Shown one piece after another: positions 19,717 to 28,818 of a DNA stretch of 64,000 nt. Made by a program: the position numbers and the translations under genes. Within the stretch, counting starts at the first letter, position 1. Each line of letters opens with the position of its first letter. The stretch is from Pseudoteredinibacter isoporae (lineage in GTDB: Bacteria; Pseudomonadota; Gammaproteobacteria; Pseudomonadales; Cellvibrionaceae), in contig NZ_JAAONY010000004.1 of the NCBI RefSeq assembly GCF_011602085.1, positions 29,472 to 93,471 of the forward strand, written 5' to 3'. Below the pieces are notes generated by a model that searched no databases, was not told where the DNA came from, and saw only the letters and a list, made by a program, of their open reading frames with translations.

Positions 19717-19741
19717 GACCGCGTTATTCGCGGTTTTTTTG
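19717..19741 (+). terminator. Terminator of ccoG
   Basis: A 6-bp GC-rich stem ACCGCG/CGCGGT with a 5-base loop runs into eight T residues, 60 bases after the ccoG stop. Confidence 0.85.
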
Positions 19742-19798
19742 CGTTTGGGTTCTCGGAAAAGTGGCTAATGTTTCAGCCATAAAGGAATGCGACGCTAC

Positions 19799-19839
19799 TT
19801 GATCCAGATACAGCACTTTCAACGGGCTTCGTTTATAAT
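19799..19839 (+). promoter_or_regulatory. Anr-like site and -10 box of the ccoHIS promoter
   Basis: TTGATCCAGATACA (19799-19812) has one perfect Fnr half site. A perfect TATAAT lies at 19834-19839. The implied start near 19846 centres the site at about -41, the same geometry as at ccoN, which supports a real though degenerate Anr site. Confidence 0.6.
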
Positions 19840-19932
19840 GCCCCGACTTTAAAGAGCTCTGTAGTGAGCCATCGGGCCCTGTGCCCACGTTCTATCTAGC
19901 CAGTAATATGCTTTTGTTATTAGGATGCTGTT

Positions 19933-20448
19933 ATGCCTGCACCCATTGAAGATACTGTACCTTGGTACAAGCAGTTCTATCCGTGGTTTTTGATTGCTTT
20001 ACCCGGTTCCGTGGTTATAGCCTGCGCAATCACCATTTATCTGGCGGTTACCGCCGACGATTCGGTGGTAAGCGATAACTACTACAAGGATGGTTTGAAG
20101 ATTAATCAGCGCCTTGAACAAGACGAACGCGCCAAGGCTCTTGGCTTGGCCGCACAGATTGAGTTCGATCTGGAAGTGGGTGATATCCTGATGGATATTA
20201 CCGGTTTGGTGCAAGACCCTGATCAATTGCAGCTGGAGTTTATCCACCCGACCAATCACGAATATGATCGTGTGGTGGTTTTGCACCGTTTACAAGGTAA
20301 TCGTTACCGAGGTGATTTGGAGTATCAGCTGACGTTTCGCCAATATCTGCGTCTGTCCCCGGTAGGTGACATTAACGAAGTTGATTGGCGCTTGAACGGT
20401 GATATCAATTTTAAAGAATCCAAAATTGCCAAGCTGGGGGCCCAGTGA
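19933..20448 (+). CDS. ccoH: Cbb3 oxidase assembly protein CcoH (FixH family)
   Basis: This 171-residue protein has one N-terminal membrane helix (WFLIALPGSVVIACAITIYLAV) and a periplasmic domain with the family segment SVVSDNYYKDGLKINQ. FixH/CcoH proteins stabilise the assembling oxidase and work with the copper pump CcoI. Its stop codon overlaps the ccoI start by four bases (GTGA), so the two are translationally coupled. Confidence 0.92.
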   Translation: MPAPIEDTVPWYKQFYPWFLIALPGSVVIACAITIYLAVTADDSVVSDNYYKDGLKINQRLEQDERAKALGLAAQIEFDLEVGDILMDITGLVQDPDQLQLEFIHPTNHEYDRVVVLHRLQGNRYRGDLEYQLTFRQYLRLSPVGDINEVDWRLNGDINFKESKIAKLGAQ

Positions 20449-22826
20449 GCCAAGCTGCTGAAGAGCGCTGTTATCACTGCCAGTTAGAGATTCCCGCCGG
20501 TGCTGATTTTCCCGTAGAAATCGATGGCACTCAGCAAGCCATGTGTTGTGTGGGCTGCCAGGCCGTGGCCAGTGCAATCGTGAACGGTGGTCTGGCTCAG
20601 TTCTATCAATATCGAAGTGAAAGCGCTGATCGTCCGGACGAAGACAAGCAACAAAGCTGGGCGGTTTACGATCTGCCGGAAGTGCAGCAGGATTTTGTGC
20701 TCTCATTGGAGGGCACGGAAAAACAGGCACAATTGCTTCTTGGCGGTATCACCTGCGCCGCCTGTGTCTGGCTGATCGAGCAGCATATTCAACGCTTGCC
20801 ACAGGTGAGTAAAGTCAGGGTGAATTCGAGCACGCATCGTTGCTGGATTACCTACGACGAATTCAAAGGCGCACTGAGCGAAATTTTTGCCAGCCTTAGC
20901 GATATCGGCTTTCGGCCACAGCCTGCCACCGATGAAAATCAAAACCGCTTGCTTGAGGATGAAAATCGCAAAGCCTTGCGTCGTTTGAGCATTGCCGGTC
21001 TGGGCATGATGCAGGTAGGCATGGTCGCCATTGCCTTGTATGGTGGCGAAATGTTTGGCATCAGCGAACAATGGCAGGGCTATTTGCGCTTGGTCAGCTG
21101 GTTGTTTGCCAGCCCGGTGGTGTTTTACAGCGCCGTCCCTTTTTACCAAGCCGCCTGGCGTGCGATTAAAACTCGACATCTGGTCATGGATGTTCCCGTT
21201 TCTATCGCGATTCTTCTGGCGTATTTTGCCAGTGTCTGGGCGACGATCAGCAGTGGGCCCGATGTCTATTTTGACTCGGTCTCGATGTTCACCTTTTTGC
21301 TTTTAATTGGTCGCTATCTGGAAATGCGTGCTCGTCATCGGGCAGGTTTTGCGGCCGGAAATCTGGCCCAACTTTTGCCACCGACTGCTCACCGCTGCGA
21401 CGATGAAAAGACTGTGGAAACCGTCCCGCTGAAGCTGGTGAAAGCCGGTGATACGGTTATGGTCATGTCCGGTGAAACCATTCCCTGCGATGGCTATGTT
21501 CAGGAGGGGCGGAGCCAGGTTGATGAGTCCTTATTGACCGGTGAATCCATGGCCGTTGCCAAAACGGTTGGGCAAACTGTGGCGGCAGGTACGGTAAATG
21601 GTGAGAGCCCTCTCTGGATCAAAGTCAGTGCCTTGGGTGACAACACACGTCTATCGTCCATTTCTCGCCTGGTGGCCCAGGCCGAGCAAGAAAAGCCTGC
21701 GCAGGTGGCGATTGCAGATCGGGTTTCGGCATATTTTGTGGCAGCGGTACTGTTGATCGCCAGCGCGGTTTTCCTGTTCTGGTGGCAGCACAAACCGGAA
21801 GATGCGCTCTGGATTACTTTATCGGTTCTGGTTGTGACGTGTCCTTGTGCGTTGTCCCTGGCGACCCCGGTAGCGCTTACTGCAGCGACCAATCGTTTGC
21901 GTCGACAGGGTTTATTAATTGTTAAAGGGCATGTGATTGAAACGCTGACCAAACTCAATCGTGTGGTCTTTGATAAAACCGGCACGCTGACGGAAGGCCA
22001 ACCCGCGGTAGAAAAAGTGGTGTGCCACCAGTCGCTGGACAACGATCAAGTATTGTCTTTGGCGGCTGCCCTGGAGCGCGGAAACAGCCACCCCATTGCT
22101 AAAGCGTTTCGAGGTTTTGAGCAACATCTGGATGTGGGTGATGTGCAATCTCACACGGGTGCGGGAGTCAGCGGACAATGGCAGGGCAAAGAAGTACGAT
22201 TGGGGCGTGCGGCATTTGTTCTACCTGAGGGTGATCTGGATACGCGAGCTATTGTGTTGGCGGTTGAAGGGCAATTAGTCGCTGAAATTTTTCTGGAAGA
22301 CTCTCTGCGTGGAAGCGCGGCTCCAGCGATTACTACCTTACAAAAGAAAAATATTCACATCGAATTGCTGTCGGGTGATGCTACTGCGACGGTATGCCAC
22401 ATTGCAGAACAACTGAATATTCGCGATGCTAGCGCCATGGTGTCACCTGAGGAAAAGCTCACGAAAGTGCAGTCGTACCAGGAAGCGGGTGATATTGTGA
22501 TGATGGTGGGTGATGGTATCAATGATGTGCCTGTATTGTCCGGCGCGGATGTTTCTGTCGCCATGTCGGGTGCCAGTGACATTGCCCAGACCCACGCGGA
22601 CAGTCTATTGCTCAGTGGTGATTTGCAGGCCTTACCCAAGGCCATCGAGAGCAGTTTCTTTGCGCGCAAAATCATTGCCCAGAACATGAGTTGGGCGATC
22701 GCCTATAATGTTCTGGCGTTGCCGCTGGCTGCTGCGGGTTTGGTCCCCCCATATGCGGCGGCAATTGGTATGTCGGCCAGCTCACTGATTGTAGTGTTGA
22801 ACGCACTGCGTTTAAATAAAGCGTAA
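20445..22826 (+). CDS. ccoI: Copper-exporting P1B-type ATPase for cbb3 assembly
   Basis: This 793-residue pump moves Cu(I) across the inner membrane for cbb3 metallation. A cysteine-rich N-terminus (CYHCQ, CCVGC) precedes a heavy-metal-binding domain with Cys104-Ala-Ala-Cys107. Membrane segments follow, then the TGES phosphatase loop, the Cys466-Pro-Cys468 ion motif, the phosphorylated Asp510 in DKTGTLTEG and the GDGINDVPVL hinge. The double cysteine N-terminus is typical of FixI/CcoI rather than CopA. It starts with GTG inside the end of ccoH and lies upstream of ccoS. Confidence 0.95.
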   Translation: MSQAAEERCYHCQLEIPAGADFPVEIDGTQQAMCCVGCQAVASAIVNGGLAQFYQYRSESADRPDEDKQQSWAVYDLPEVQQDFVLSLEGTEKQAQLLLGGITCAACVWLIEQHIQRLPQVSKVRVNSSTHRCWITYDEFKGALSEIFASLSDIGFRPQPATDENQNRLLEDENRKALRRLSIAGLGMMQVGMVAIALYGGEMFGISEQWQGYLRLVSWLFASPVVFYSAVPFYQAAWRAIKTRHLVMDVPVSIAILLAYFASVWATISSGPDVYFDSVSMFTFLLLIGRYLEMRARHRAGFAAGNLAQLLPPTAHRCDDEKTVETVPLKLVKAGDTVMVMSGETIPCDGYVQEGRSQVDESLLTGESMAVAKTVGQTVAAGTVNGESPLWIKVSALGDNTRLSSISRLVAQAEQEKPAQVAIADRVSAYFVAAVLLIASAVFLFWWQHKPEDALWITLSVLVVTCPCALSLATPVALTAATNRLRRQGLLIVKGHVIETLTKLNRVVFDKTGTLTEGQPAVEKVVCHQSLDNDQVLSLAAALERGNSHPIAKAFRGFEQHLDVGDVQSHTGAGVSGQWQGKEVRLGRAAFVLPEGDLDTRAIVLAVEGQLVAEIFLEDSLRGSAAPAITTLQKKNIHIELLSGDATATVCHIAEQLNIRDASAMVSPEEKLTKVQSYQEAGDIVMMVGDGINDVPVLSGADVSVAMSGASDIAQTHADSLLLSGDLQALPKAIESSFFARKIIAQNMSWAIAYNVLALPLAAAGLVPPYAAAIGMSASSLIVVLNALRLNKA

Positions 22827-22879
22827 TTCTGAACAGAAACGTTTGGCTAGTGTTTTGAAAGATAGCCGTCGAGGTGTCA

Positions 22880-23110
22880 ATGGACAGTTTATATATCTTA
22901 ATTCCCATCGCGATTGTGTTTGTCATCATCGCGGCCAAGGTATTTTTCTGGGCGGTTGATAATCACCAGTTTGATGATTTGGATACCGAAGGCCAACGTA
23001 TTTTGTTTGATGATGATGCCCCTGTGAAAAAAAGCGACAGCGCGCCCAAGGCTTCGGCTTCAGATGCTACTGACGCGGATTCTCAATCCAGCGGTGACGA
23101 TTCTCAGTAG
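22880..23110 (+). CDS. ccoS: Cbb3 oxidase maturation protein CcoS
   Basis: This 76-residue protein has a single membrane helix (LYILIPIAIVFVIIAAKVFFWAV) and then the family segment GQFDDLD-like NHQFDDLDTEGQRILFDDD, which is diagnostic for CcoS. CcoS is needed to insert cofactors into the oxidase. The C-terminal 25 residues are Ser/Asp/Ala rich and probably disordered. I used the ATG at 22880 with GAGG (22871-22874) before it; an in-frame GTG lies two codons upstream. Confidence 0.92.
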   Translation: MDSLYILIPIAIVFVIIAAKVFFWAVDNHQFDDLDTEGQRILFDDDAPVKKSDSAPKASASDATDADSQSSGDDSQ

Positions 23111-23118
23111 AAAAAAGC

Positions 23119-24009
23119 ATGAGCGATTTACTTTCCCTGTGGCCAGTCTTTCTCGCCACCTTCAGTGTAGGTTTGCTGGGCAGTGGCCATTGCCTGGGCA
23201 TGTGTGGCGGAATCGCCTCGGCCCTTGGTTTCGCCATTGGACCGGAAAAACAAGCCAAGCGTACGGCAATCCTGCTGAGTTACAATCTGGGGCGAGTATC
23301 CAGCTATACCCTATTGGGTGCGGCAGCGGGTATTGTCGGCAGTCAGATTGGTGCGGCTTCTGTACTTCGAATTATTGCCGGAGTCTTGTTGATCGCGATG
23401 GGTTTGTATCTGGCAAATTGGTGGCGTGGACTGAGTTACCTGGAAAAGCTGGGCGGTGTTTTGTGGCGATACATCCAGCCGTTAACGAAATCCCTGCTGC
23501 CGGTGCAGCATTCTGGTCAGGCGGTGTTACTGGGTTTGGCCTGGGGCCTACTGCCCTGTGGCATGGTCTACAGTGCTTTGGCCTATTCGGTTGCCCAAGG
23601 CAGTGCACTGGGTGGTGCGGTGGCGATGGCAGGCTTTGGTATGGGTACCTTGCCTGCGGTGGTGGCCAGTGGCTGGGCGGCGCAAGGTTTTAAATCCCTC
23701 TTTCAAAATACCTGGGTGCGTCGTCTCTTTGCAATGAGCATTATTGCCTTTGGCGTCTGGACGCTTTGGATGCCTCTGGCTCACAGTGGTCATGGTGCCC
23801 ATGGGCATCACGGTGGTATGAACCATGGTGAAATGAATCATGAAGGCATGAGCCACGAGGACATGAACCACCAAAACATGGATCATAGCAAGATGAACCA
23901 TGAGGAAATGGATCACGGAAGCATGGATCATAGCAAGATGAACCATGAAGAAATGAATCATGAACACATGAATCATTCTAAAACTGAAGCCGATAAAAAT
24001 ACGCCCTAA
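23119..24009 (+). CDS. SafE/DsbD-like membrane protein with Met/His-rich copper-binding-type tail
   Basis: This 296-residue protein has about six membrane helices in its first 220 residues and the sulfite exporter TauE/SafE, DsbD_2-type core: GSGHCLGMCGGIASALG near residue 20 and LPCGMVYSALAYS near 150, with conserved Cys-His pairs. Proteins of this group commonly lie directly after ccoS and are implicated in cbb3 or metal handling. The unusual part is the C-terminus. After HGAHGHHGG come eleven perfect pentapeptides of the form Met-(Asn/Asp/Ser)-His-x-x (residues 234-288), then TEADKNTP. Such Met/His arrays bind copper in CopA/PcoE-like proteins. It starts eight bases after ccoS, so it is surely cotranscribed. 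A role in periplasmic copper supply to the oxidase is inference. Confidence 0.85.
   Translation: MSDLLSLWPVFLATFSVGLLGSGHCLGMCGGIASALGFAIGPEKQAKRTAILLSYNLGRVSSYTLLGAAAGIVGSQIGAASVLRIIAGVLLIAMGLYLANWWRGLSYLEKLGGVLWRYIQPLTKSLLPVQHSGQAVLLGLAWGLLPCGMVYSALAYSVAQGSALGGAVAMAGFGMGTLPAVVASGWAAQGFKSLFQNTWVRRLFAMSIIAFGVWTLWMPLAHSGHGAHGHHGGMNHGEMNHEGMSHEDMNHQNMDHSKMNHEEMDHGSMDHSKMNHEEMNHEHMNHSKTEADKNTP
23818..23982 (+). repeat. Eleven 15-base in-frame repeats encoding MxHxx
   Basis: A 165-base tandem array runs with period 15 and encodes eleven Met-x-His-x-x units. Fixed positions are ATG at codon 1 and CAT/CAC at codon 3, while codons 2, 4 and 5 vary (N/D/S at position 2; acidic or small residues at 4 and 5). 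The array is prone to copy-number change by slippage. Confidence 0.95.
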
Positions 24010-24431
24010 ATTCAATTTTCTCGTCGATTTTCTCAATAGCCGCGTTTACTGATGCTCGGTCTAGAGATGTCTAAGCAATTAAATGCAACGACAAATCACT
24101 TACTTTCCCCCGGGTTAAATGTCGTCTTCTGGCCGAAAGCCATGGCACGCCATTCGTCGTTTTTTGAAATTTTTGATCTGTCAGGAATGACACCTTATAC
24201 ATCGTGTGGACTTTTAAGTCATTGATTTTTAAGGAGTCTATTTTTGCCTGCACGATTGAATTGTCTAAAAAAAGTGCAATGAAAAATCAATGGAAAAAAC
24301 TGTGCTACTTTGAGTAAAGAAGTTATTTTTCTGCCGATAGCAGAGTAACGAGGTACTTAGGGATTTAAGGCACGGAGCGCAAAAAAAATTGAATTCATTG
24401 CAAATTAAAATGATTGGGAAGTGATAGTGCC
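24010..24431. other. Non-coding region upstream of aer
   Basis: This 422-base gap contains a sigma-28-like promoter (24315-24340) and no credible gene. No clear terminator follows the Met/His-tailed gene. Confidence 0.55.
24315..24340 (+). promoter_or_regulatory. Sigma-28-like promoter of aer
   Basis: TAAAG at 24315 and GCCGATAG at 24333-24340 are separated by 14 bases (TAAA to GCCGATA), one short of consensus. Seven of eight -10 positions match. It fits a flagellar-class chemoreceptor gene. Confidence 0.65.
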
Positions 24432-26012
24432 ATGAGAAAAAATTTACCGGTCAATGACAATGAGATCGAACTGCAGGAATCGTCGAACATTCTTTCGACC
24501 ACCGATTTCCAAGGTAAGATCCGTTATGTAAACGACGACTTTATTAAAATAAGCGGGTTCGAAAAAGAAGAACTCATTGGTGAGGATCACAACATTGTCC
24601 GTCACCCGGATATGCCGCCGGCAGCATTCGCAAGCTTATGGGCTTCTCTCAAATCCAATCGTTCCTGGAAAGGCGTGGTAAAAAACCGTTGTAAAGACGG
24701 CAGTTATTATTGGGTAGATGCGTACGCGATTCCCATTGTGAATGGCGATGATATTGAATACCAATCGGTACGTCAGAAAGCCAAACCGGAAGTCATCGCC
24801 CGAGCAAAAGAAACCTACAGCAAAATCAATGATGGCGGCAGCTTGCCGTTTTTCATATCAACTCGCCTTCAAAATGTGTTGGCCTTGGGTTTGGTAAGCG
24901 TGATTTGCGCTGGCCTATCGGCGGCTTTTTTGCCGGTCTCATTACTGCAGGCTGCAATGTTGGCAGTAATGATGTTCGTCGGTTTTGGCGCGGGTTTGTA
25001 TCTCTGCAACAAACCGGTGCTGAATGCGATCGATGAGTGCTACAAGGTGTCCGAGGATTCCCTGGCGCGATACATTTACACCGGTCGACAAGACGATGCG
25101 GGTGCGATTTCTTTTGCACTGCAAATGCTGCGCTCAGAAGCCTCCGGTTTGATCGGTCGTATGCAGGCCACCTCGAAAGACTTCCAGAAGAAATCCAGCT
25201 TTGTCAGTGATCTGCTGAAGCAGAGTAAAGAAGAAACCCGCAAGCAGTTTTCTGAAACCGATTCCGTAGCTACCGCAGCCAACGAAATGAGTGCGAGTAT
25301 TCAGGAAGTGGCCAGCAATGCCCAGCTCGCTGCCGATTCAGCTGTGGGGGCGCGAGATTCTGCAATGTCCGGCAAATCCGTTGTGCAGGATACACAGGCG
25401 CTGATTGAGTCCTTCAAAAATGAAATGGAGAGTGTATCTACCTCTCTGAATAAAGTGGAACAGGATGGCAATAACATCAGTTCGATTCTGGACGTGATTA
25501 AAAACGTTGCCGAACAAACTAATCTGCTCGCTTTGAATGCGGCCATTGAGGCGGCACGTGCTGGGGAGATGGGTAGGGGCTTTGCGGTAGTGGCCGAAGA
25601 AGTACGCACACTGGCAAATCGTACCCAGGATTCTACCGCACAAATTGAATCAATGATTGTCGCATTGCAGAGCAGTACCAAAGAATCCGTCAGCATGATG
25701 GGACAGGGCATTGCCCAGGCCAGCGAATGTATGGAAAAGGCCACCCAGGCGGTGGATTCGCTGGAAGCCATTGAGAGAGCCATCGACAGTATCAATGGTA
25801 TGAACCAACAAATTTCTGCAGCCGTTGAGCAGCAGTCCAATGTATCGGACGATATCAGCCGCAGTGTAACCCACATTCGAGACAGCTCCGAAACCAATCT
25901 CCAGGGCGCAGAAACCTCGGATACCGAGAGTCAGGAGATTGATCACTCTGCGAGAGGTTTGCATTATCTATCCGAATTCTTCTGGGATAGAAACCGCCGC
26001 TTGAGTCGCTAA
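24432..26012 (+). CDS. aer: PAS-domain aerotaxis receptor (Aer type)
   Basis: This 526-residue receptor should sense redox or oxygen state and signal to CheA. The N-terminal PAS domain matches the Aer type closely: [32 protein letters not shown], then the [19 protein letters not shown] segment that surrounds FAD in Aer. Two hydrophobic stretches near residues 145-195 form the membrane hairpin, with no periplasmic domain. The signalling hairpin begins at Glu361 ([18 protein letters not shown]). I used the ATG at 24432, nine bases after GGGAAG; a TTG at 24414 is in frame. Its position next to the cbb3 locus fits a shared low-oxygen role. Confidence 0.93.
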   Translation: MRKNLPVNDNEIELQESSNILSTTDFQGKIRYVNDDFIKISGFEKEELIGEDHNIVRHPDMPPAAFASLWASLKSNRSWKGVVKNRCKDGSYYWVDAYAIPIVNGDDIEYQSVRQKAKPEVIARAKETYSKINDGGSLPFFISTRLQNVLALGLVSVICAGLSAAFLPVSLLQAAMLAVMMFVGFGAGLYLCNKPVLNAIDECYKVSEDSLARYIYTGRQDDAGAISFALQMLRSEASGLIGRMQATSKDFQKKSSFVSDLLKQSKEETRKQFSETDSVATAANEMSASIQEVASNAQLAADSAVGARDSAMSGKSVVQDTQALIESFKNEMESVSTSLNKVEQDGNNISSILDVIKNVAEQTNLLALNAAIEAARAGEMGRGFAVVAEEVRTLANRTQDSTAQIESMIVALQSSTKESVSMMGQGIAQASECMEKATQAVDSLEAIERAIDSINGMNQQISAAVEQQSNVSDDISRSVTHIRDSSETNLQGAETSDTESQEIDHSARGLHYLSEFFWDRNRRLSR

Positions 26013-26392
26013 ATTTATCGGCACAGCCATGCTGTGCCGTAAGTGCCTGCCGTTATTACCAAGGGCCCTTATTAGGGTGTAGCAAGTGCAAGGAAACAAT
26101 GTTCGCTTCGGTGAGTTTCCTCTGCCAGTTGGGGGAAGAAAGTGGCCAGGCCCAGGACCCGGAGAGGTTCTGGGTTTGTCCATTTTCAGGCCTCTCAACA
26201 ATTCCTAGGGGCTGTTCAGCCTGCCTGCCGCTTATTCATTTACCTGTAAAGTGACTAGACCTCCGGGCCGCATTCTGCGAGTATAATGTTCAGACAATAG
26301 AAGCCTTCCTTTAGATGAAGGTCATTTGCCGACCCGTTTAAGCATCCCGAAAGTGAATGCCATAGGCGTTGGTTCTAGCCCGAGATAGCCAT
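26013..26392. other. Non-coding region between aer and the AraC-family gene
   Basis: A perfect 9-bp hairpin CGGCACAGC/GCTGTGCCG (26019-26039) follows aer but has no T run, so it may be a weak terminator or mRNA end. A TATAAT at 26282-26287 has no fitting -35. I see no gene. Confidence 0.5.
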
Positions 26393-27343
26393 ATGTCCAC
26401 ACATATTGAAGTTCTGGAGTCATTCGATAGCTTTCAAAACCATGTGAGCAACACCTTCTTTGATATGAGTTGTGTGCCCGTGGAAAACGACTCCGGACGT
26501 TTCCAAAGCAAAATTCAGGCGCGCGAGATGAGCAAGCTGGGTGTGGTGGACATCACCAGCAGCGCGATCAATGTCTTCCGCCGTAAGACCCACATGTCGA
26601 CCATCGAAACCCCGCAATATCTGGTGAAGTTCCAGACTTCAGGGGAAGGTCTGGTGCGTCAGCGTGGCCAGGAAGCGCACCTTAGACCTGGGGATTTTGT
26701 ATTGTGTAGCAATACCGAACCCTATGAACTGCATTTCCCCGAGTTTTATCGACAGATTGTCTTGGCGGTGCCACAGGCGGCATTGCAGCAGGCGGTACGC
26801 GAACCCGACATCTTTCTGGGACAGCGTATGGCGGCGGATGTCGGTGCCAATGGTTTGCTAAGCCAGATGGTTCATAGCATGGGCCCCATGCTCGATAATA
26901 TGGACCCCTTGCTGGCCTCAAAGTTGGAGAATAATGTCTTTGATCTGCTAGCGACGGCGCTGGAACACGGTCAAACCAAGCCACGCTTGGATAACGATGG
27001 TGTGAAGACGGAACATCTGTTTCGCATCAAAGCCTTTATTCGTAAGCATTTGGGCGATTCTCGTTTGTGCCCGGACTGGATTGCCAAAGCACACGATATC
27101 AGCACTCGCTATCTGCACATGCTGTTTAATGATGAAAATACCTCGGTGTCCCGCTACATTCAGCGCGAGCGGGTTGAAGCCTGCAAGAGCTGTCTGGATG
27201 ACCCGGGAATGGATATCTATACCATTACTGAGATTGCCTTTCGCTGGGGCTTTAATGATGCCTCTCACTTCAATCGGGTGTTCAAGTCTGCCTATGGCAT
27301 TACGCCCCGGCAGTACCGGCAGCGTCACCATCTCCAAAGCTAA
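26393..27343 (+). CDS. AraC-family transcriptional regulator
   Basis: This 316-residue protein has an N-terminal AraC-binding-like ligand domain (about residues 1-190) and a C-terminal pair of helix-turn-helix motifs (about 215-310, ending ITEIAFRWGFNDASHFNRVFKSAYGITPRQYR, with the family GF-x-D-x-SHF pattern). The N-terminal type resembles FeaR-like regulators of amine or aromatic catabolism. It lies 179 bases upstream of paaG on the same strand, so it may control phenylacetate genes. It could equally govern a neighbouring aromatic pathway. I chose the ATG at 26393; an upstream in-frame start adds eight residues. Confidence 0.85.
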   Translation: MSTHIEVLESFDSFQNHVSNTFFDMSCVPVENDSGRFQSKIQAREMSKLGVVDITSSAINVFRRKTHMSTIETPQYLVKFQTSGEGLVRQRGQEAHLRPGDFVLCSNTEPYELHFPEFYRQIVLAVPQAALQQAVREPDIFLGQRMAADVGANGLLSQMVHSMGPMLDNMDPLLASKLENNVFDLLATALEHGQTKPRLDNDGVKTEHLFRIKAFIRKHLGDSRLCPDWIAKAHDISTRYLHMLFNDENTSVSRYIQRERVEACKSCLDDPGMDIYTITEIAFRWGFNDASHFNRVFKSAYGITPRQYRQRHHLQS

Positions 27344-27388
27344 TTGGCTTCACCGAGCCATCTGTAGAGAGTTGCTTGCTGCTTAAAG

Positions 27389-27427
27389 TGATACGCAAAA
27401 CTCATTTTTCCTATCTATTTTGTATCT
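27389..27427. promoter_or_regulatory. PaaX-like operator upstream of paaG
   Basis: TGATAC (27389-27394) and GTATCT (27422-27427) form an imperfect inverted repeat with a 27-base spacer. The left arm TGATACGCAAA closely matches the arm TGATACACAAA upstream of paaA. Known PaaX operators are TGATTC-type repeats of similar span, so this is a candidate operator. Confidence 0.55.
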
Positions 27428-27522
27428 TTATGTGTAATCTAAGTGCTTTCCCAACCGAGCTGAACAGCTATTGCGCCAGCTTTCCGGCTAAACCGATGCC
27501 AAAAGAATAAAGAGGAGTGATT

Positions 27523-28314
27523 ATGAGCTTTGAAACCATTGAGTTCTCGATTAACGACGGTGTGGCCGTTTTGAAACTGAACCGCCCTGACAACCTCAAC
27601 AGCTTCAACACCCAAATGCACGAGGAAGTGCGTCAGGCCATCACTGAAGTGCGTACTGGTGGCGAAGCTCGCTGTCTGCTGATTACCGCTAATGGGCGTG
27701 GCTTTTGTGCTGGCCAGGATCTTGGTGATCGCTCGGTTTCAGCCGATGGTCAAATGCCGGATCTGGGTGATTCGGTCGAAAAAAATTACAACCCGCTGAT
27801 TCGTTCCATCCACAATTTGGAAATGCCTGTTGTGTGTGCCGTAAATGGTGTGGCGGCGGGGGCCGGCGCCAGTATTGCTCTGGCTTGCGACATTGTTCTG
27901 GCGGCAAAGAGCGCCAGCTTTATTCAGGCTTTTTGTAAAATTGGTTTGATTCCTGATTCCGGTGGCACCTGGGCATTGCCTCGTCTGGTCGGTTTGGCCC
28001 GCGCCAAAGGCCTGGCGCTGCTGGGTGATAAATTATCCGCTGAGCAGGCCGAGAAATGGGGCTTGATCTGGGAATGCGTCGAAGACGAAGAGTTGATGGA
28101 AAAAGCCACAGCTTTGGCCACGCATTTTGCTAGCCAGCCAACCAAAGGTTTGGCAATGACCAAGCGTGCTTTGCGTGAATCCACCTCGAACAGTCTGCAC
28201 GAGCAATTGGAGCTGGAAAAAGAATATATGCGTATCGGTGGTCGCACCGAAGATTACAAAGAAGGCGTTGCTGCTTTTAAAGAAAAGCGCAAACCTGAAT
28301 TTAAAGGATGTTGA
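27523..28314 (+). CDS. paaG: Ring 1,2-epoxyphenylacetyl-CoA isomerase
   Basis: This 263-residue crotonase-fold enzyme converts the 1,2-epoxide of phenylacetyl-CoA to an oxepin in the phenylacetate pathway. Crotonase marks are RGFCAGQDLGDRS near residue 60-75, AVNGVAAGAGASIALACD (oxyanion-hole glycines) and GLIPDSGGTW with Asp145 as the likely catalytic acid. The ATG at 27523 lies five bases after AGAGGAG. PaaG length and sequence style match, and paaI and paaJ follow at 3- and 27-base gaps, which favours PaaG over a generic enoyl-CoA hydratase. Confidence 0.93.
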   Translation: MSFETIEFSINDGVAVLKLNRPDNLNSFNTQMHEEVRQAITEVRTGGEARCLLITANGRGFCAGQDLGDRSVSADGQMPDLGDSVEKNYNPLIRSIHNLEMPVVCAVNGVAAGAGASIALACDIVLAAKSASFIQAFCKIGLIPDSGGTWALPRLVGLARAKGLALLGDKLSAEQAEKWGLIWECVEDEELMEKATALATHFASQPTKGLAMTKRALRESTSNSLHEQLELEKEYMRIGGRTEDYKEGVAAFKEKRKPEFKGC

Positions 28315-28317
28315 AGC

Positions 28318-28791
28318 ATGGCTGAGAATTATACAGCCGCGCAGATTGCGGAAATGAGCCCGGAGCAATTGGCTCAGGCATCAGCCGATGCACTGTTTGA
28401 GCGGGATATCGCCGCCAAGGACATGGGCATTGATATTGTCAGTGTAGGTCCCGGGCGCGCCGAACTCAGCATGACGGTTCAGCATCGCATGCTTAACGGT
28501 CACGCGACTTGTCATGGTGGTTTTCTGTTTGCCCTGGCAGATACCGCTTTTGCTTATGCCTGCAACAGCCGCAATGAAAACACCGTGGCCGGCGGTTGTT
28601 CCATCGAATATCTTGCGCCGGGCCGTGAAGGGGATCGCTTAACAGCAGTTGCGGAAGAGCGTTCTCTGGCTGGTCGCACGGGTTGCTACGATATTTCTAT
28701 TTTTAATCAGGACGAAACATTGTTAGCTCTGTTTCGTGGTAAGTCCCATAAAATTCGCGGCGCGGTAATTGCCGGCAGTGACGCGGAATAA
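28318..28791 (+). CDS. paaI: Phenylacetate-pathway hotdog thioesterase
   Basis: This 157-residue hotdog-fold thioesterase of the PaaI family hydrolyses ring-hydroxylated phenylacetyl-CoA and rescues coenzyme A from dead-end intermediates. The signature NGHATCHGGFLFALADTAFAYACN (around residues 60-83) holds the active-site Asp. It begins three bases after paaG, so they are surely cotranscribed. Confidence 0.93.
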   Translation: MAENYTAAQIAEMSPEQLAQASADALFERDIAAKDMGIDIVSVGPGRAELSMTVQHRMLNGHATCHGGFLFALADTAFAYACNSRNENTVAGGCSIEYLAPGREGDRLTAVAEERSLAGRTGCYDISIFNQDETLLALFRGKSHKIRGAVIAGSDAE

Positions 28792-28818
28792 AAGCCATAG
28801 CTTTAGCTTGAGGATATT

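Noticed and set aside
23818..23982. A CRISPR-like or intergenic satellite repeat
   Set aside because: The 15-base period is entirely in frame and codes for the MxHxx array; there are no spacers.
23548..24036. A 162-codon open frame opposite the Met/His repeats, rich in Met-Ile-His
   Set aside because: It is the antisense reading of the 15-base repeat array and adjacent gene, with no ribosome site and no family resemblance.
26282..26287. TATAAT as a promoter for the AraC-family gene
   Set aside because: No acceptable -35 at 16-18 bases and no activator site recognised.
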